Of a DNA stretch of 35,053 bases, positions 1 to 9,945 are shown one piece after another. Each line of letters starts with the position of its first letter. Positions within the stretch are counted from its first letter, which is position 1. Origin of the DNA: Chromera velia (Eukaryota > Sar > Chromeraceae); assembly GCA_018398765.1 (NCBI GenBank), contig JAHBMJ010000731.1:87957-123009 (forward strand). The letters run 5' to 3'. Under the pieces are notes generated by a model. The model did not search any database. It saw only the letters and a list, made by a program, of their open reading frames with translations, and was not told the DNA's origin. Made by a program: the position numbers and the translations under genes.

Positions 1-327
1 CCCCCCCCACACACACGAGAGGAAGGAGGCAGAAGGGATCATGGATGGGATCTGTTATGAGATCAAGCACGTTGTCAAAAGTTCTGTATGCAGCAAAAGA
101 GCAGAAGAAAACACAAAAGTGAAAGAGAGGGAAGGCGACGGAACCGAAAAGACGGTGCTGACAGAAAGTTTATTTGTCAAACAGATTTCACAAAACGACC
201 GTTAGAGAGCAGTCCAACGAACGGGAAAATCGAAAAACAGTCATCCAAACTGACACCCTCAAGCAGCTTCTTCTCAACACAACCACAAGCAAGCCAATAG
301 CAAGTCAGGAAGGACGAATCAACTGAC

Positions 328-1063
328 CAGATGTAAGCAACCCTCCCCAAACAACCCAAAAGTTTTCCTCGCTGGGAACCTTGGGCAGTGCCGCGAACGC
401 CTCCGCTTCTCCCATGAGGATGATCAGTGGGAGGAACAAGACAGCAGACATAGTCATGTTGTACAAGATCAAAACGCTCGACTCCCCCCCGACGTGTTTC
501 AGCGCGCGTTTGACCTCAACCATAGAGATGGCTTGAAGAAGGGAAGACAGGGCACCGGCTGCGAACCCCAGAGCGTGGAAGGTCACCTTATCGAACACAG
601 ACAGGACAAACCCAGCGCTCACGACTCCACACGCACAGAGGGCTTTGGGGCTGGTAGTCTCTCCCAGAAGAACAAAAGTAAGCACAACGTTGAACACCAG
701 TGTCAGAGAACGAGCTACTTGATAATTTGAGATCAAAACGTACTTCAGACAAAAGTTCGATGCACCAATGTATCCGACAAAAGTCAAAGCCAACGGTACT
801 AGTTTTTTTGCGACCACTGGATCAAAGACATAAGGTTTGAAGTAGCTGAAAGCACTCCACCTCTTCCCGAGAAAACCCAAGAAGGCCATGAAGAGGATCC
901 CTATGCTTTGTTGCATCCAGGTGACGAAGATCGGGTACCGAAACGTATGAGAGAACAACAGCTTGTTCACGTAGACGGTCCCAATCGACACCGTCGAGTA
1001 GAACAGCATGCAGGCCACGGCGACTGCCTGATGGCCCTTTTTCTCTTTTGCATCGGCAGACAT
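328..1063 (-). CDS. GDP-fucose transporter-like protein (SLC35C1 family), first exon, 3' part outside window
   Basis: Multi-spanning membrane protein of the triose-phosphate/nucleotide-sugar transporter superfamily, expected to exchange GDP-fucose for GMP across the Golgi or ER membrane. The start is the ATG at 1063 (MSADAKEKKG). About 245 codons are visible and contain many hydrophobic helices. Stretches closely resemble SLC35C1: 'FVGYIGASNFCLKYVLIS', 'YQVARSLTLVFNVVLTF', 'LLGETTSPKALCACG' and the loop-helix 'LPLIILMGEAEAF' before 'FWVVWGGLLTSG'. The reading frame meets a stop at 305, but a good donor (G|GTCAGT, intron from 327 downward) lies just before it, exactly where the family would continue into its last helices. 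The remaining exons must therefore lie left of base 1; positions 1-327 look like intron. Closely related GDP-mannose or other NST substrates cannot be excluded. It is head-to-head with the aminotransferase gene. Confidence 0.82.
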
Positions 1064-1575
1064 GGAACCAAATGTTCAGGAGAGGGGACAGGAATTAATT
1101 GGCAAAGTTTTTTATGACTGTATACGCAACTGTTGATCACCGACAGTGTTGTTCAACACAAGAGATCTCGTTTGCCCAGAGCACCACCAGTTGTTCGTGG
1201 GATTAATCCATATGAAGCCGACAAGATGCTACTCGCAAAGTCTTTCCCTTCATGCATCCCCCCGTGGCCTTTTCTCGAGGCAGAAGACATCTGCATGAAG
1301 ATGCATGGCTGGAGCCTTCAATTCCTCCGCGTTCTTGTCTCGCCTTTTTTTGTTGCGCGCCAACTTAGCTCGGTCACTCCCTCATGCGCATGCAATCCCA
1401 TGCACCGACCCCGCCGGGGCCATGGACCGTATCTCGTCCTATAAGTTTCACTTACACGGCCCCTCAATTCAATGTCCCTCTCGATACACGTGGCTCTGTT
1501 ACCTTGAGGACGTTGAAGGTCGACAGTTGAACTGAGAGGTCCGTTTTTTTGCGGTTCTGTCTGCTGTCTGGTAAG
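1064..1575. promoter_or_regulatory. Divergent intergenic region, presumed bidirectional promoter
   Basis: These 512 bp separate the start codon of the leftward transporter gene from that of the rightward aminotransferase gene. No convincing open reading frame or RNA gene is visible. Both promoters and 5' UTRs must lie here. I cannot point to a canonical TATA box. The region has several short pyrimidine runs, including a T-run at 1544-1550 just upstream of the aminotransferase start. Confidence 0.6.
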
Positions 1576-4500
1576 ATGCGCGTGTTTTGCTCGACGTCTC
1601 CTTTTCTTGCTTTTGCCGTCTCCTTCCTCTCTGGGTGTCTCTGTGCTGGCGCATTTGTCCAGCCCGAGCCACTCCGAAAATGCCATCTGTTTCAACAGGG
1701 ACGGATGAGAAGGGGTTTCACCGCACCATGGTCCCAAATTGGCACTGCAGATGTCGATTGGGATTCATTAAAGTTTGCATATGTGCCGGCGAAGTTTCAC
1801 TTCGAAGCGACGTGGAGAGACGGCAAGTGGTCCGAGGGACGTCTAGTGGATAGTCCCTACGTGAACCTCCATATTGCAAGCACGTGCCTACACTATGGAC
1901 AAGCGGTCAGACGTTGCCGCAATGCGGAACTTTTTTGAAAACTCTCCTTTTCACCCTCCCTTCCTAGCTACTGGTTTTCTTCTGATCTCTTCAGCCCCTG
2001 TCTCCAGACTGATGATCCGCGCGTCTCCTTTGAGTTGCATCCCTCGCCACCCACTTCCCATCCCTCAATCCAACTCTGTCCCCCCTCCCCCCCTCTCTCC
2101 CTCCTATCACCTCTCCCTCCCTTACTCTGTCTGTGTCAATTGTGTGTGTGCGCGCGCAGTGCTTCGAGGGTTTGAAGGCGTTCTCGGACGCGACAGGCGG
2201 TGTCTCTCTTTTCAGGCCCGACCAGAATGGCCTGAGGATGAACAGAAGTGCAGAGAGACTGTGTATGCAACCTCCGCCCCCAGACCTATTCCTAAAGGTA
2301 TGTCTGATCAGATGAAACTCGTCACTATGCATCTTACAGAAAGAACGGCGAGGAATCCCCCGAAGTCCGTTTCTGAAATCGTGAATGGAGAGGGAGAGAG
2401 AGTCCTCCTTTGATCCTCTGAGTGCCCTCTGCACATCACAGCATTTCATTGCCTACCCTTTCATTCTTACAGTCGGAGTGGAATTCTTTGAACACATGTG
2501 CAAGAGGATCCCTGAAGAATTCGACTGAAAATACAGATCGGTAACGGAGACGATCGCAAACACCATCTGATGAGAAAGATGACGACGAGAGGGAGAAAGT
2601 GCTTGATTGCAGGGTTGTGAGGAGGTTGTTCGGGCGAATGCCGCTTTTGTGCCTCCGTTCGAGACCCAGGGCGCCCTGTACATCCGCCCGCTTCTGGTCG
2701 GGTCTGGTCCCCGGATTGGCGTGGAGCCTTCGGACGAGTACACTTTCATCGTCTTGGCGATGCCCTGTGGGGACTACTATAAAGGGGGCGTCTCGAAGCC
2801 TGTAGGTTCTTTTTGTTTTCATTTATTTAATGATCTTAAATTGGTTGCGGGTTCAGAAGGAGAGGGCGAAAGATGAGGAGACATGCAGAAAAATGGTGGC
2901 TGAAAGAAAGAGCCATGGATGTTGAAGTATCTCATCGATCGATCTAGTGACAGATCGAAATGTGAAAACGCCAAAGGGACAAATTAGAATCACAAGGAGT
3001 CCACTTACCTCGACCACAGACACTTGCCCTCCCTGGCACCTGTGCTGTCTTTTCTGTTTTGTTTTGTTTTGTTTTCCTTGTTTGTTTGAAGCCCTTTTGA
3101 ATGCATGGACATAATGCGCAGCACCGAGGCCTGATCAGGTCAACGAGAAGGAAAACGGAGCCGCATCGCACTGCTTTAGTGGCCCTTGCCATTCACTGCC
3201 TGCCACTTAGGCTTCGACTCACGCGGCGTGCTGAGAAGGTGCCGCTAGAATTGTGCCGCACCTGTCACGAGTTTTTCGTTTTCCTTCATGGTTTTTTGTG
3301 GCGGCATGGCCACGCATGTCTCTGAGTGCTGAACAAAGATCCCTCCCTGCACTTCCCTTTTCTTCTGTTGCATCAATTTGCTCTTTTGTGCGGACACCGA
3401 TCATCAGGTTAGTGCGTGGGTAGTGGATGGATACGACCGTGCAGCCCCCCAGGGTGTGGGTGCCTTCAAAGTGGGGGGTAACTACGCAGCGGATTTGCAG
3501 GCGAATGGACTTGGAAAGAAAAAAGGGTGAGGTGGGAGGGGCTGGTTGGGTTGGTGCAGGCTGTGTTTTGTCGTGGGGGCTGAATTGTCACAGGCTTTCT
3601 TTTTCTTCTGTTTTATTTCCTTCGAAGTGACTGATCAACCTCCTACCTGCCTGCCCTCTTTCTTTCTCCGATTGAATTGTTTGTGCTCTCGCGTGCAGGC
3701 ACAGAAGCATTCTCTATCTCTCCACTTTGCCTTAGCTGATCTGCTGCAGATTCTCCAACCTTCGTTTGGAGAAAGGGGGCCAGGGAACCCACTCCCCCTC
3801 CTGTCTCGGAACTGTGACTGAATGTAGCTGACCTCCCTCTTATCTTCTCACCCTCGTCCCCTATCCCCCCTGCAGCCACCCAGTGGCCCTCTATCTTGAC
3901 GCAAAGGAACAAAAATTCATCGACGAGTTCTCCACTTCCAACTTTATTGCTTTCGAGAAGTGAGTCTGTCCACAAAGGTGACTGCAAGGCTGAATGGGAT
4001 GACATTCCTTCCAGTTGAGGAAGACTTGAGGCTGACTGACGACTGCGCGAAAACGGAACATCAGACGACGGAGATCAGAAACCACACTAAATTTATTTCC
4101 CTTTAAAAAAAAAAAAAACACACACACACACGGGAAGGAAAGGAAAGGCCTAGATCCCCTGTCTGTTTGTAAAATTCACACGACGGCAGTTTTTCTCTTT
4201 TGTTCTCCGCAGCATTGCCAAGCGAGCTTGAGAGAACCGTATTCAATCTACTTTTCTTTCGCCGATCCCCTCCCCTCGTATGGACTTTTTGTCCAATCCA
4301 AAACACTTTCTCTTCTCGTTTCCTCACGTTTATTATACAGGTGCAAGCTTCGTCCACATATGACCCTTCGTTCTTCACCCACTCCACCTGTACTGTGGTT
4401 TGCGGGAAAAGAAAACACTTCTTGGCGACATTAGGCATCAAGCAAAAGCAACGAAATGGACTCATGAAAAACCTGTACCGGTGCGCTCATTGACCCATTC

Positions 4501-6146
4501 ATGCAGAGGCAAAGACCGCTACGTGACACCTCAAAGCCCCTCAATTCTTCCGAGCATCACGAATCTGTCCTTGATGGACTTGGCAAGAGACCAGGGGTGG
4601 GAGGTGGTCCAACGGCCCGTCGAAATTGGTTAGCCGATCTGTTGGCTGAAGTGACCCTCTTTCTGTGTGTATGTCAGTCTGTCTGTCTGCCTGCCCCCCC
4701 CCCCCTTCCCCTCTTTCTTTCTGTCTCTCTCACTACCTTTCGGTCCTGCTGTCTCCTTCTTTTGAGCACGTGTGTCTTCAGGGGGAAAGGAGCGGAGGGG
4801 CAGGGTCCCGCCTCTGTGTGCGCCTGCTGATAGCCTCTTGCGCCAACATGTCTGTAGCTTTCGCTACGGCACATCTGCAGAATACTAGACTGTCATCTGG
4901 AGTACCGATGTGCTTGCTTGGTTTGGTTGCCTGCTCCTCACTGTTCCCTTTTTTACACTGTCACTGTAAGGTGCAGCTGAGGTGTTGGGCGGCAGGTTCA
5001 GTGAGGTAGCTGCATGCGGAACCGCAGTCGTGATCACTCCTCTGAGTGAAGTGGAATACAGGGACAGGTTCGTTTGGGTAGTTTTTTGTAGGCATGGTCG
5101 GTGCATTGGAAGCTGTGGTCGAGAGATGGAGTTTGTCTCTCTTGTTTTCTTTCTTTCTTTTTTTCTTGCTTCCTTTATTTATTCATGTATCCATTTCTGC
5201 CTGCCTGCCTGCCTGCCTGCTTGTTCCTTTTGCATGGCCTTGGTTGTTCCTTCTGCTTTGGTCTCTGCGGGCGTTTCCGTTCAGATTTGCATTCATGTTC
5301 TTTCTACTCTCGAAGAGTGTGCGTTCGCCTTAGAGTGTCCAGGAAACACGCCAAGCGCATGTACTGTTGAGCAAGGCTTTTCAGCTAGCCTGCGTCTAGT
5401 GACATTGCTGATCGATCCCTCACTCTTGCCGCCAGTGACCGTCAGAGTAGAAAGGGTTGGTGCGGTGCAGCGGCACGAAATCAACGCGTTACAGTGAAGC
5501 GCAACCTCCTTTGCAAAGCCACATGCAGTCATAGATGGAGTCCTCGTGCATTCCCACACATGTTGACGCTTGAAAAAATCCAGCAAGCACTCTTGGTGGC
5601 TGCTTGCAGTATGTACAGGGTTTCTGAGAGCACAGACGAAAAACCAATGGGACCGGCCTTCAGCACCCTCTATCGGTAAGTCAGACTCTCGGAGAGGCGC
5701 TGCGTGACTAAGCGGGGGGCAACCCCGATAGATCGTTCAGACCTTTTGTGGGAATCACACTGTCATCCAGCCATGCACGTTTTTCGGCTGAGAGGAAAAG
5801 ATGTCCAGGACATTTGTAGATCACAATGGGTTCATGGTCGTGGAAAGAGGACGAAGTTTGAAGTGTGACTTCATTTGTTTACCGAACGGTCTTTACCTCT
5901 CTGCAATTTGACATGTTTTTCGTCTCCTTCCCTTCCCCCTGAGTCTTCAGATTTTGTGGTTCTTTCACAGCTTCTAGGCTGCTTAAGGCGCGCCGTAAAA
6001 GAGTCTCGTCCCAGCGCAGCTTGCCAGAGCACGCTGCTGATGCACGCGTACCTGTTTTTTGTGTGTTGTTGCACTGCAGGCGATTGCGTGCTGTGCAAAG
6101 AAGGGAAGATGTCGACACTCACGGATGGCTTCACAGAGTTTTGTAG
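1576..6146 (+). CDS. Branched-chain amino acid aminotransferase (class IV PLP enzyme), nine exons, plastid-type leader
   Basis: Transfers the amino group between Leu, Ile or Val and 2-oxoglutarate, using PLP. Exons: 1576-1905, 2160-2297, 2613-2801, 3408-3526, 3876-3959, 4507-4628, 4977-5067, 5619-5675, 6080-6146. All junctions are GT-AG, phases match throughout, and the sum is 1197 nt (398 aa plus stop). Family landmarks in order: 'DWDSLKFAYV', 'LHYGQ/ACFEGLKAF', 'LFRPDQNGLRM', 'ALYIRPLLVGSGPRIGV', 'PCGDYYKGG', 'YDRAAPQGVGAFKVGGNYAA' (PLP lysine about K240, codon 3468-3470), 'LYLDAKEQKFIDEFSTSNF', 'SILPSITNLSLMDLAR', 'VAACGTAVVITPL', 'GPAFSTLYR' and 'THGWLHRVL' at the end. The ATG at 1576 gives a hydrophobic signal peptide (residues 9-24), then 'AGAFVQP' and a basic Ser/Arg-containing stretch before the mature domain near residue 55. 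This is a bipartite complex-plastid leader with Phe at +1 (inference). The final short exons rest on reading frame plus motif match. Confidence 0.92.
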
Positions 6147-7657
6147 CAAAATATAAAAAATGGTGCATATCAAAAGCAGATTAAATCAACGTTTTTAATT
6201 ATTTATGGCGCTTTTGCAGACCAGAAAATTTGAAAAGAATTGCCAGGTGGACCCTGCATATGATGATGTTTAGCTCTAGGTTTAGCTTAAAAGTTAAGTA
6301 AGTGATAAGTGATTTATTGGTGCCCTAGGACACTGTTGCCGTTCTATTTAAATTTTTAGAGGTCGCCCCCGGCCCCCCGCAACTAGCCCCGCAAACGACA
6401 TGGTGAGTCATCTGATTAACCCGGCATGTTATACAGAAAATCGTTTCCTCAACTTATAGGGGCCATGATGGGGTATTTGAAGAATCACCACGGTCACTGC
6501 GGTCAAACATGATGAACCAGTTAGCAGCTTTTGTTTGATAAGATGCTTTCTATCATGTCATCATATGAAGAAGCTACCAGTAAAAGCAGACCAAATTTTA
6601 AAACTTAATGATGATGTTACTTAATTGTAAGTTAGTAAGTTTAGCTTCCAGTCAGAGCTCATTCATCATCATTCCTTATTTAATCATGATTTAACTTAAT
6701 AGCTTGTAAGTTAGTAAGTCAATCTAGAAGTCAATCCCAGGACTTTTGTAACTCAATCACTACCTACAAGCGGAGAGTGACCGGGGTGATATTTGAAGAC
6801 TTATAAGACTAGGCGGCCTCTTTAGTTGAGTTTTAAGCATATACACTAGAAGAAGCAGAGTTTAGAAAAGATATAACCTGCATAATAAAACAACCCTTCC
6901 CCTTATCTTCTTTTTCACGTAAGTAGGATGCCCACTATCGCCCAGCGGCACCATATGAAGATGTTGGTACATGCAGACTCAATGGTAATGTGATAATGAT
7001 GGACTGAAGCTGTTATGGCAATATCTGCCGTTACATGCCAGGGCCGGGGTCCATTACGTGCGGCCTGAGTATGCGTGCATCCATGTATGCGATCCGTCAT
7101 CATGAAAGTAATTGAAATAATAGAATCCGATTCTGGTGAATACAACGCAATTATAGATCTCTATCTTGAAAACAGAACAGACAAACCGAACCATGCATGT
7201 CAGTCTATGCTGTCAGGACGTAGGCTCAGGTAGGACCCAAAGGTAGTTCACACACCATTTGTATACGTGCGGAACCAATATCATAGGCTACATGCATGGG
7301 GGGACGATGCGTCCCCATCCACGAATGTAGCTGCATGATCGATGCGCAAAAAAAAAAGAAAAAAGGGCGCATATCGCGTGCATGCATCTCTTTAGAGTCG
7401 TGCATGCATGCATGCAGTTTAAGGAATTGCATGTACACTCGATCAGTGATCGATCGATGGATGGCCGGACTATTCTCCGATCCTGGGATGAGTTTATTGG
7501 TTCTTCAATTATGGCTTTTGATGTACCTGAAGGAACGCATAGATCCTTAACAAACGACTCCGTGGCGGCAAACTTTCACGTCTCCCATCTCGTTCGCAAA
7601 GCGTTGCTCAGCAACGTAACCCCCGCCGAAGTCAAAAAAGGCCACAGGTTTGTCATT
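6147..7657. other. AT-rich intergenic spacer
   Basis: Contains the 3' end of the aminotransferase transcript and the presumed promoter of the secreted-protein gene. I see no supported gene. Short motifs such as GTAAGTTAGTAAGT recur near 6626 and 6708, and GCATGCATGCATGC runs occur near 7400-7420. The reading frame of the downstream gene stays open upstream of 7658 as far as 7382, but that stretch lacks protein character and is probably 5' UTR. Confidence 0.5.
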
Positions 7658-8227
7658 ATGAAGCTTCTCCAGACGGTGTTCTGTCTTCTTGTAGGCTTCT
7701 TCCACACTTTCTCAGAAGCAAAGAAGGCCGGCAGCTTGGGCTCCCTTGCTGTATTGACGGAAACAATCGAGAAAACCATTGGAACCCGAAGCCGCACCTC
7801 CTTCTTCGAAGACGCACAATCAAATGTGCTTTTGGAAAATGCAGCCAGGGCCGAGAGTGAGTTCACCAAGAAGTTTCCATCGACTTGGAAGGACGTTGAA
7901 CTCTGTGTAAGCAAGTCGGGAAAGGACTCGAAGCTCTTCCAGAAGTGCATCTACTGCTGCGCTCTGAAGGACTTTGAAAAGAAAGATTACTTCTCTGACT
8001 GCCGTCTCTACGAATGCCCTCTCAATTACGCTCTTGCCTGTTGGTTGAAGCAGAACCGATCAAATCACACCTCCTACGCAACAAAGAAGTATCTCGACTC
8101 TGAGCTGAACTCCACACGATGGGAACCAGACTTCGGTTGGACCTGCGCAGCGTCCAGCGAGGTCACCCGCTCAGGATCCTGGAGGTCCGACGGAGTGTGT
8201 CCGGAAAAGTACCCGAAGACTCAATGA
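7658..8227 (+). CDS. Small secreted cysteine-rich protein, unknown function
   Basis: I do not recognise a family. The chosen start (7658) opens a textbook signal peptide, 'MKLLQTVFCLLVGFFHTFSE', followed by a lysine-rich mature chain; the whole protein is 189 aa and intronless. The mature part carries nine cysteines, clustered as 'CVSKSGKDSKLFQKC', 'IYCCALKDF', 'SDCRLYECPL', 'LACWLKQ', 'FGWTC' and 'GVCPEKYPKTQ' at the end. One putative N-glycosylation site (NRSNHTS) is present. An upstream in-frame extension to 7382 is possible but would bury the signal peptide, so I reject it. The pattern suggests an extracellular or endomembrane disulphide-rich protein. It stands alone between AT-rich spacers, with no neighbour hinting at its role. 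An odd number of cysteines leaves one unpaired or used for dimerisation. Confidence 0.7.
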   Translation: MKLLQTVFCLLVGFFHTFSEAKKAGSLGSLAVLTETIEKTIGTRSRTSFFEDAQSNVLLENAARAESEFTKKFPSTWKDVELCVSKSGKDSKLFQKCIYCCALKDFEKKDYFSDCRLYECPLNYALACWLKQNRSNHTSYATKKYLDSELNSTRWEPDFGWTCAASSEVTRSGSWRSDGVCPEKYPKTQ

Positions 8228-9945
8228 TCAAGGCGAAAAAAAAGACGCAAGATAAGTTTACGAATAGGAAGGGATCGAGGAGGGTCAGGAGACTAGAGAG
8301 GAGCACTTTAAGTCTTCCAAGTTTCTCCCGAGGCTTGTCCCTCCAGAACTGGAATGTTTATACGAAGAGTCAACCCAAAAGATTGCATGAGCAAAAAAAC
8401 TCCTCCCTTGACTTGCAGAAAGACCGCCGTCTCTCATTCTGCCTTGCACTGGTGAAGACCTGTCGGCCGGCCGTGCTCGGACTTCAATCGGAAACGATCG
8501 CCGGAAGCTTCAAGTCGATGAGCTTCAACTAAGGCTGGTGCAGCTGATCATAGTTAATCTTCTGATACATCTCTGGTAAGTCACTAAGTGAATTCAGCCT
8601 ACTGTATGGCTTTCAAGCTTTGCATCGGCCCCAATCTAGACAGCAGTGGCGGAGTGATCTGAATTTCATCCTAGATTTCATGATTTAATTTTCATCAAGA
8701 AGCTAGTTAAGAAGCAAAGGGATCACTGCCTATATAGCTTGCTTGCTGTCTTACTTATTTTGATTTGCACTGTGAAGCGCTACTAAGTTAGTACTATGCT
8801 AGTACACGCTAGTCAAGACATACGGTAAGACGTGTGACTATTTTAATCTATTTACCATAGGATGACTGCGAATAATGCATTCTAGCATCGATGACTTCTC
8901 ACGTTATGAACTATAAGCCTATATATAAATATACGCGTTCCTAGACGTGCATGTTCTGTAATGTTTAGCAAACTTACGATTTGAATACAATTGTCAGTGG
9001 TAAAAAAAAAGGGCCCCTTGGGGAAGCCCAAGGCCTTCATATTTAGTACAGCATTATAAAGGACGTACATACATCTAGCTAGACATACATGTTATTAAAG
9101 CAGTTGCTACTGCCAGTTAGTACTAACTAATTTAATACGTTTAAAAAATATAATTAAGTTCAATTAAAAGTGATTGTTATTTTATGCAGTTTAGAACCTA
9201 GTTTAGAACATTGCATATATGACAAAATATATTCAAGTTCAAAAATATAGAACACAAAAAACTGGAGAAAAATAATTATGAATACGCTAGAAAACGTCAA
9301 GAGACGGGATCGAAGGTGAGTGAATAGAACACATCTTAAAATGTTAAAAATATATCATGATGACCGTCCTAGTAACTTTTGAACTATATGCTAGATCGAA
9401 CTATATGACTGTTTATTTTTTTATATATTAATTATTTTAGATATTATATTTAGTACAATATCCCTGGCCCTGTTAGCGGTGGCAACACCTTGACATAATG
9501 GGAAGGCCTAGCGCGGAACCAATCAATCAATCAATCAATCAATCATGGTATCATGTATAGATCCAGGTCTAGATTTATGAAAGAAAAAAAAAGAAAGCTA
9601 GCTTAACAGTGGAAAACATGTGAGTAGGAAACAACATATATTGCGCATCATCTATCACCAAGCTTGAGCGGTGCTCCCATTTCAGCTCGTCCCTCCATCA
9701 ACAGCTGCTACCACTGCCAGTAGCATCTGGGCTTGCAAGCATGACAGCAATATGATGACGCGGCAATAGCGTTGAAAAAGTCAAGATGCCGTCGTTCAGC
9801 ATTCTACCGCAGCTCCATACAGGGAAGATGCAGGTAAAATTCGTCAGCAAGCCCGACTGTTCATGCAGAGTGTTTGCCTAGCTTCGGTTCGCAGCCGATG
9901 GAGACAGGATCAGACAGCTACTCAAAGTGATCCGTCTTTTCCTTT
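8228..9945. other. AT-rich intergenic spacer with no recognised gene
   Basis: Mostly AT-rich sequence between the secreted-protein gene and the 3' end of the leftward glycosyltransferase gene. Open frames are short and lack protein character. An AATC microsatellite sits at 9521-9544. Composition rises sharply in GC around 9.9 kb, where coding begins. Confidence 0.5.
9521..9544. repeat. (AATC)6 microsatellite
   Basis: Six uninterrupted copies of AATC in the AT-rich spacer. Confidence 0.95.

Noticed and set aside
3546-3821. Frame 'AQKHSLSLHFALADLLQI' as an extra aminotransferase exon
   Set aside because: The neighbouring exons (ending 3526, starting 3876) already join in phase to give the conserved 'KKKGHPVALYLDAKE' region, so this is intron.
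8119-8532. Overlapping plus-strand frame of 137 codons after the secreted-protein gene
   Set aside because: It overlaps the clear signal-peptide gene in another frame, has no motif, and starts inside it.
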